Notes under the pieces: generated by a model
Databases searched by the model: none
What the model saw: only the letters and a program-made list of their open reading frames with translations
What the model was told of the DNA's origin: nothing
Assembly: GCA_021030915.1 (NCBI GenBank)
Contig: JAGEMR010000166.1
Location: 1-57,379 of the forward strand
DNA: 57,379 nucleotides
From: Astrothelium macrocarpum
Lineage: Eukaryota; Ascomycota; Dothideomycetes; Trypetheliales; Trypetheliaceae
Direction: 5' to 3'
Shown: positions 53,403 to 57,379 of the stretch, piece after piece
How positions within the stretch are numbered: the first letter of the stretch is position 1
Layout of the letters: every line of letters begins with the position of its first letter
Position numbers and translations under genes: made by a program

Positions 53403-54364
53403 GCAACAGTGACTTTATCGATATTTCGTGCAGTCGAAAATGGGGATGAGTTACTGAGTTAAGATGTCGAAGTCTGATTTATGCGAATTTAGCCAGACGA
53501 ATACCTATTTATTTTTTTCAGAGTCAAAAAGCTTTCGCCTTCTGTCCAGTCACAAACGCATTCTTTGTTCTACAAACTCTTTGTTGTGGCCGCAACAATG
53601 CTATTATCATAGTTCAAAGAGTTGATCCGTGGAAGCTAGCTATCGTTCAGAGTGCCTTTTCGCTGATACCTGCAATGATCAAGTGACTGTTGGAGATATC
53701 GCCGTGGTCGATGGATTCATCCTCAGCGGCGCATTAGACCGATATTCAATCTGTGCCTGTTCGGCTGGCTGCGGTAATAACAAGTCAATTAAAACTTTGA
53801 GACAGGAAAATCTGTAATCCAGTTCAGGGGTAGCTCAGTCTAACTTACAGCTTCCTACAACTGGTATCTAATCTTCGATCCGCGGCATGTCTTTTAATGT
53901 TGCCCTTGTGACGTATCACCAAAATCGATCACAAAGTAATCGTGTTATGAATAGTTCAGCACCACGAACGTTTTGTGATTCTTCACTAGCGGCTCATTCC
54001 GATTGGAAGTAACCCCGATTTCTCAGCTCTGTCACGTGATTTAGGCCCCTGAGAGAGAGGTCATCATGGCTTGCTCCAAGAGATAAAATCCATCTCAACG
54101 GCCTTGGTGCAGAGCCAAATAGTCAGCTAAGTTATTCGGAAAATCGGGTGGATCAATCAATAACGACCTAAAGTCGGTAAAGTCTACGAATTTGTCCCTC
54201 ATCGTAGGTGTTCTACACGTCAACAAAGGTCTTGGTAATCGTTTAGTTAGGAAGTTTGAACCCTATATTCCCCAATGTTAATTAAGCATTCCTACGGCAA
54301 ACCGCGCTTTCTTGTTGACAACGATTCATGAAGACTCATATGTGCGCAATGCCTGAATAACGAA
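53403..54364. other. Intergenic, nothing supported
   Basis: Open frames are short. A box A-like GGGGTAGCTCAGTCTAAC at about 53828 is followed by an imperfect box B, but no tRNA folds. Confidence 0.4.
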
Positions 54365-54780
54365 GTGCCTCTAGCAATAGGCTTTCCTATAGGTTCAATG
54401 ATCTGGGAAAGTTTGACCATGCGCCAGCAACAACGGCACGTCCAAATCATCACCGGTCTGGGGCTGTTCGAGGACATTCATAACGTCGTTTGGCCGACTT
54501 CCGCGCCTTCAGGCTTCGAAGAGCAAGAGTGCTGGTGGTGCAAAGAAGGCCGGTGATTCATATGGCTACCTCCTCTCTAAGGCTGCCTCTCTTGATGAAG
54601 CCTCCGATTGTATCGCTAACGCTATTGTTAATAGGTTGAGTGAGATGTGTATGCTCGCCATTACATAATTTCACAAGAGCCAGGGACTTGCCAACTATAG
54701 TGTAGACTCTTTGGTCGCCATCGAGTCTAGAAAGCGGCTCGTCAGCAGAATTCAGAGGGAGACATCTATCTTTATTACCA
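54365..54780 (+). pseudogene. Fragment of a polyketide synthase (acyl-carrier domain relic)
   Basis: From 54522 one frame reads SKSAGGAKKAGDSYGYLLSK, then ASLDEASDCIANAIVNRLSE, TAA at 54666, then LANYSVDSLVAIESRKRLV. This is the C-terminal linker and acyl-carrier domain of a fungal highly reducing polyketide synthase; VDSLVAIE contains the phosphopantetheine serine at 54708-54710. Upstream, in another frame, HVQIITGLGLFED (about 54440) may be a further piece, so at least one frameshift separates them. The rest of the enzyme is missing. Dead fragment, probably the remains of a secondary-metabolite gene. Confidence 0.6.
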
Positions 54781-55638
54781 TGCAGAGTGTTTCTTTGATG
54801 ATTTTAGCAGGGAAGGCGACAACAAAGAGGAAATTCGGGATAAAGGTTGGGTAAGTCTCAGCGAGATAGAGCTGAGCCGATTGTCGAAGGTTGGGGTACG
54901 GTCATTCTTCACACGGACACCGTCCTTCGATCACAAAATGCGCCAGGCAATTAGAGTTAGGATCTCATTTCTGCCAACTTCTCCTCGTCCTGGCAATCTG
55001 TGAGACCAAGACGTCGCAGAGGACAAGAAAACTTCGTCTTTGAACACCTTTCTTGGATAGTGTTGTATGGAAAAATAGCCAGAGCATTGCTGAATCATGA
55101 AACGCTAAATCGAAGAATTGCTTATTGCCTCGCGCACTCTGGCTCGATTTCGAGTTGACGCGATTAAAACAGTCAACTCCGCACGTCTGGCGATTGTCAT
55201 CGTCAATACATTAGTGATAAAGACATTCCCTATCGGAAGCCCGGCATTGCTTCGCCCCTAGATCGGTTATGCAAGACGAACAGACCAAGAAAGACATATT
55301 TAGCGAAGACGTCGATGATAGCGCTGACGACCATATCGAAGAGGAGGTTCACGCTGTTATAGTTGCTAAGGCAGTCTCGTAAGTTGATGTGATGAGGCTA
55401 ACAATGGAAGCTCTGCCACAAGTCTAACAGAGCGAGTTAGACCGTTGTAGCCTTGAAAGCGAGTTCAGGTAGCGTGGCACTTGAGATAGAAATGCAAGCT
55501 CGGAGATGTTTTGAGTAATCGCGATTAATGTTCTAGATTTGCTCTCTATATCTATTGCTTTGGAGTTACAAGCACGCCTGCTTTCCATTACCGTGGCGCC
55601 AAATCTACGCCAAATCGTACAATCATGTTATCTTTCCT
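54781..55638. other. Decayed or intergenic stretch
   Basis: A plus frame near 54780-54960 (GDIYLYYHAECFFDDF and on) continues the texture of the fragment before it but is not recognised. Nothing else is supported. Confidence 0.35.
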
Positions 55639-56144
55639 TCAAGGGCCGCAAACGAGCTCCAAGCTTTGCCATGGGCCGCCGTCGGGGATGCAGTCACCGT
55701 AAGTTGTCAGAGTTGCGGCGCTGGCAGTACCTGTGAAGGGTATTAGCACTGCTAGAGCGACTCTCAGCCATTGGGAAAGGCTCACCAGTGCAGTCGGTGC
55801 CAGTAAACAGGCTCAGTGAGCAAGGCCCGGTAGCAGCGACAGAGTTGGCTGTCTCGACGTAGGCCTCGAAAGAGTAAGAAGGGGTGATACAGCCGGAACC
55901 GGTGGTGACGTTGTAGCTGTAGAATAGAATGTTAGCGAAGGCTCTATTAGTCGTCCAATGATAATTCTCACTCAGTTGGCTCCAACCCTGAGTACGGGTT
56001 CTGCGACATCCTGCAGCCGACAACGGCGTAGGGAGCAAAGTTGACTGTTGCTGGGGCAGAGTCCTGGCGGGCTTCAAGGGGAGCAGCGCTCACGGCAGTA
56101 AAGGCCGCGGCGAGGCAGATAACCAGTTCACGAGCGTGGAACAT
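55639..56144 (-). CDS. Small secreted cysteine-rich protein
   Basis: Three exons (56144-55987, 55916-55786, 55730-55639) with introns of 70 and 55 bp give 126 residues. The signal peptide is MFHARELVICLAAAFTAVSA, followed by a short propeptide ending EARQ. The mature part has six cysteines (GCRM, GSGC, GPCS, TDCTG, GDCI, LVCGP), an even number consistent with three disulfides, and one N-glycosylation sequon (NVTT). The last exon ends just after the sixth cysteine. A TATA-like TATAAAG lies about 150 bp upstream. It resembles effector-type secreted proteins in length and cysteine content, but no family is recognised. The longer unspliced frame in this region breaks the cysteine pattern. Confidence 0.75.
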
Positions 56145-57379
56145 TGTGATGTGGAGATATTGTGGATTCTTGAAAGAATGAAGTGGCTAAAACTGTGCAA
56201 CGAGGCTTAAAGCAAAAAGCGACTTCTAGAAGATCTCTGGAACTTTGATTGCGTGATGAAGAGACTGAGAAAGCGACAAAGGAGGAGGCTTTATACTTAT
56301 GGTTGTTGTGGTTACCTTCTGGGTTCGTACGATAAACTTGACATGGGCCATAACAAATCCGCTATGTAAGACGTATTAGTAGAATACGAATCGTTAACGG
56401 CATAAGGATTCATCTAGAATATTGGATGAACCGTCTCGTGTTCTTGGTGACATCGGGCATCGTTTGGGACGGGATATCATGTTCGTCATAGTAAAATATC
56501 CCCAATACGGGTCGCAGCTTGGTCGCAGGCTGGCTTTGCAACTTTAGCTACGAGACTGGCGAGCACGAGTTGTTCGGACTGGTATGATTCCAGCCCCGAA
56601 TCCTTTCACGATGAGCGGCGACTTCAACGTTGAGAGAGCCTGTGATAATGGAACCCGAGTTAATGATGAGATTGGTTGATGTAAAAACTAAGTAGCTAAG
56701 TAGAAGATGAGAGGCTGTCTCGCTAGGTAGTGCCGTCCGTTCCTTTGCCGGCCGGTCGTCTTCGGAGCAAGCGTGCCGCTGTCCGGCGCACGTGTGGCGG
56801 CAGCTAGTCAGTGCTTCTTTCCCTGTCACAGCCAGATCCGGTATCGCTCGCAACAGTTGCAAATGAAATCTTGGACCCGTGCTCGGTCAGCTTGTCCAAA
56901 GCGTTCATGGCTTGCGCGCTCGTTCCTTGGAAGCTGAATTATTTTTGGAGTGGCTGAGCAGTGGGCGTTACTCTGGTGGCTTGAGCTTGACCGCAAGTGA
57001 CTATTGTCCAGCTGATGAGGTTCTCATCCAGTTTTCATATGTGCTTTGCTAAGGCACTTCGACCGTCATCTCAAATTCCGTCAAGTGTTGCGTCGTTTAG
57101 TCTCCAGAAACATAAGCTTACTCACAACAATCCGTATTAATAATAGCCTGCAAACTACATATTGTAACGCTCCTTTCCAACTTTGTGGCTTTTCACGCTG
57201 TCCGATCAACGGGATTGCGGGCGATTCCGCCCAATTTCAAATACTACCAAGGTCATTGCGATATGGTGTTGTTGAGGAGACGCCAAGTGTATAGCCGTGT
57301 ACACTAGGAGTGCGCCCCAGGTCCCGCACAGCCCTAGGTCGCGCACACTCGAATCAATTCTCAACACCAAGCATTCGAA
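56145..57379. other. Right-end interval, nothing supported beyond a promoter
   Basis: The first 200 bp include the promoter of the secreted protein. The remaining kilobase contains only short frames with no domain. Confidence 0.4.

Noticed and set aside
53828..53885. tRNA gene suggested by GGGGTAGCTCAGTCTAAC
   Set aside because: No T-arm or acceptor stem pairs, and the spacing is wrong.

Overview
The window reads as nuclear DNA of a filamentous ascomycete (Pezizomycotina). Most genes carry short introns (about 40-100 bp, GT...AG, often with a CTAAC-like branch site). The families are fungal: a fused BioD-BioA, an LtrA-type membrane protein, a PX-associated protein, an ING/PHD protein, FRG1, HNH_2, and small secreted cysteine-rich proteins. 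I cannot place it to genus. About 20 intact protein genes are supported; exon structures were assembled by hand from splice signals and reading frames, so they are predictions.

Layout. 1-1771 is an extremely AT-rich, gene-free block with an unusual residual C/G context. 1.9-10.8 kb holds a broken kinase-like gene, two divergent paralogous alpha/beta hydrolases, two copies of a tRNA-derived SINE-like repeat, a 245-bp hAT-type MITE, a small secreted protein and a conserved fungal protein of unknown function. 12.9-23.9 kb is ordinary gene space: LtrA-family membrane protein, PX-associated protein, a prenylated (CaaX) TeaR/Mod5-like protein and an ING-family PHD-finger protein. 24.6-31.0 kb contains a tandemly duplicated microprotein-like unit and a complete three-gene biotin cluster: bioDA (fused dethiobiotin synthetase and DAPA aminotransferase), bioF (KAPA synthase) and bioB (biotin synthase). 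bioDA and bioF are divergent; bioF and bioB converge with 54 bp between stop codons. 31.6-39.5 kb has a repeat-containing secreted protein, a CPA2-type cation/H+ antiporter, a ketopantoate reductase, an HNH_2-type protein and a second CaaX-ended protein.

39.5-46.7 kb is a decayed accessory region. It holds an unrecognised gene relic whose stop codons all look like C-to-T products, and an intact SprT-like zinc metallopeptidase gene bracketed by inverted partial copies of its own 5' and 3' ends. 47-53.4 kb returns to normal genes (RRM-like probable mitochondrial protein, hypothetical, FRG1-like, APH-like kinase). The last 4 kb holds a degenerate polyketide synthase acyl-carrier fragment and a small secreted cysteine-rich protein.

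How the genes work together. The biotin trio would convert pimeloyl-CoA to biotin through KAPA, DAPA and dethiobiotin. BioF ends in a possible weak peroxisomal signal and BioB begins with a probable mitochondrial presequence, so the pathway is likely split between organelles. Repeat-associated C-to-T decay (RIP-like) seems to have shaped several loci.
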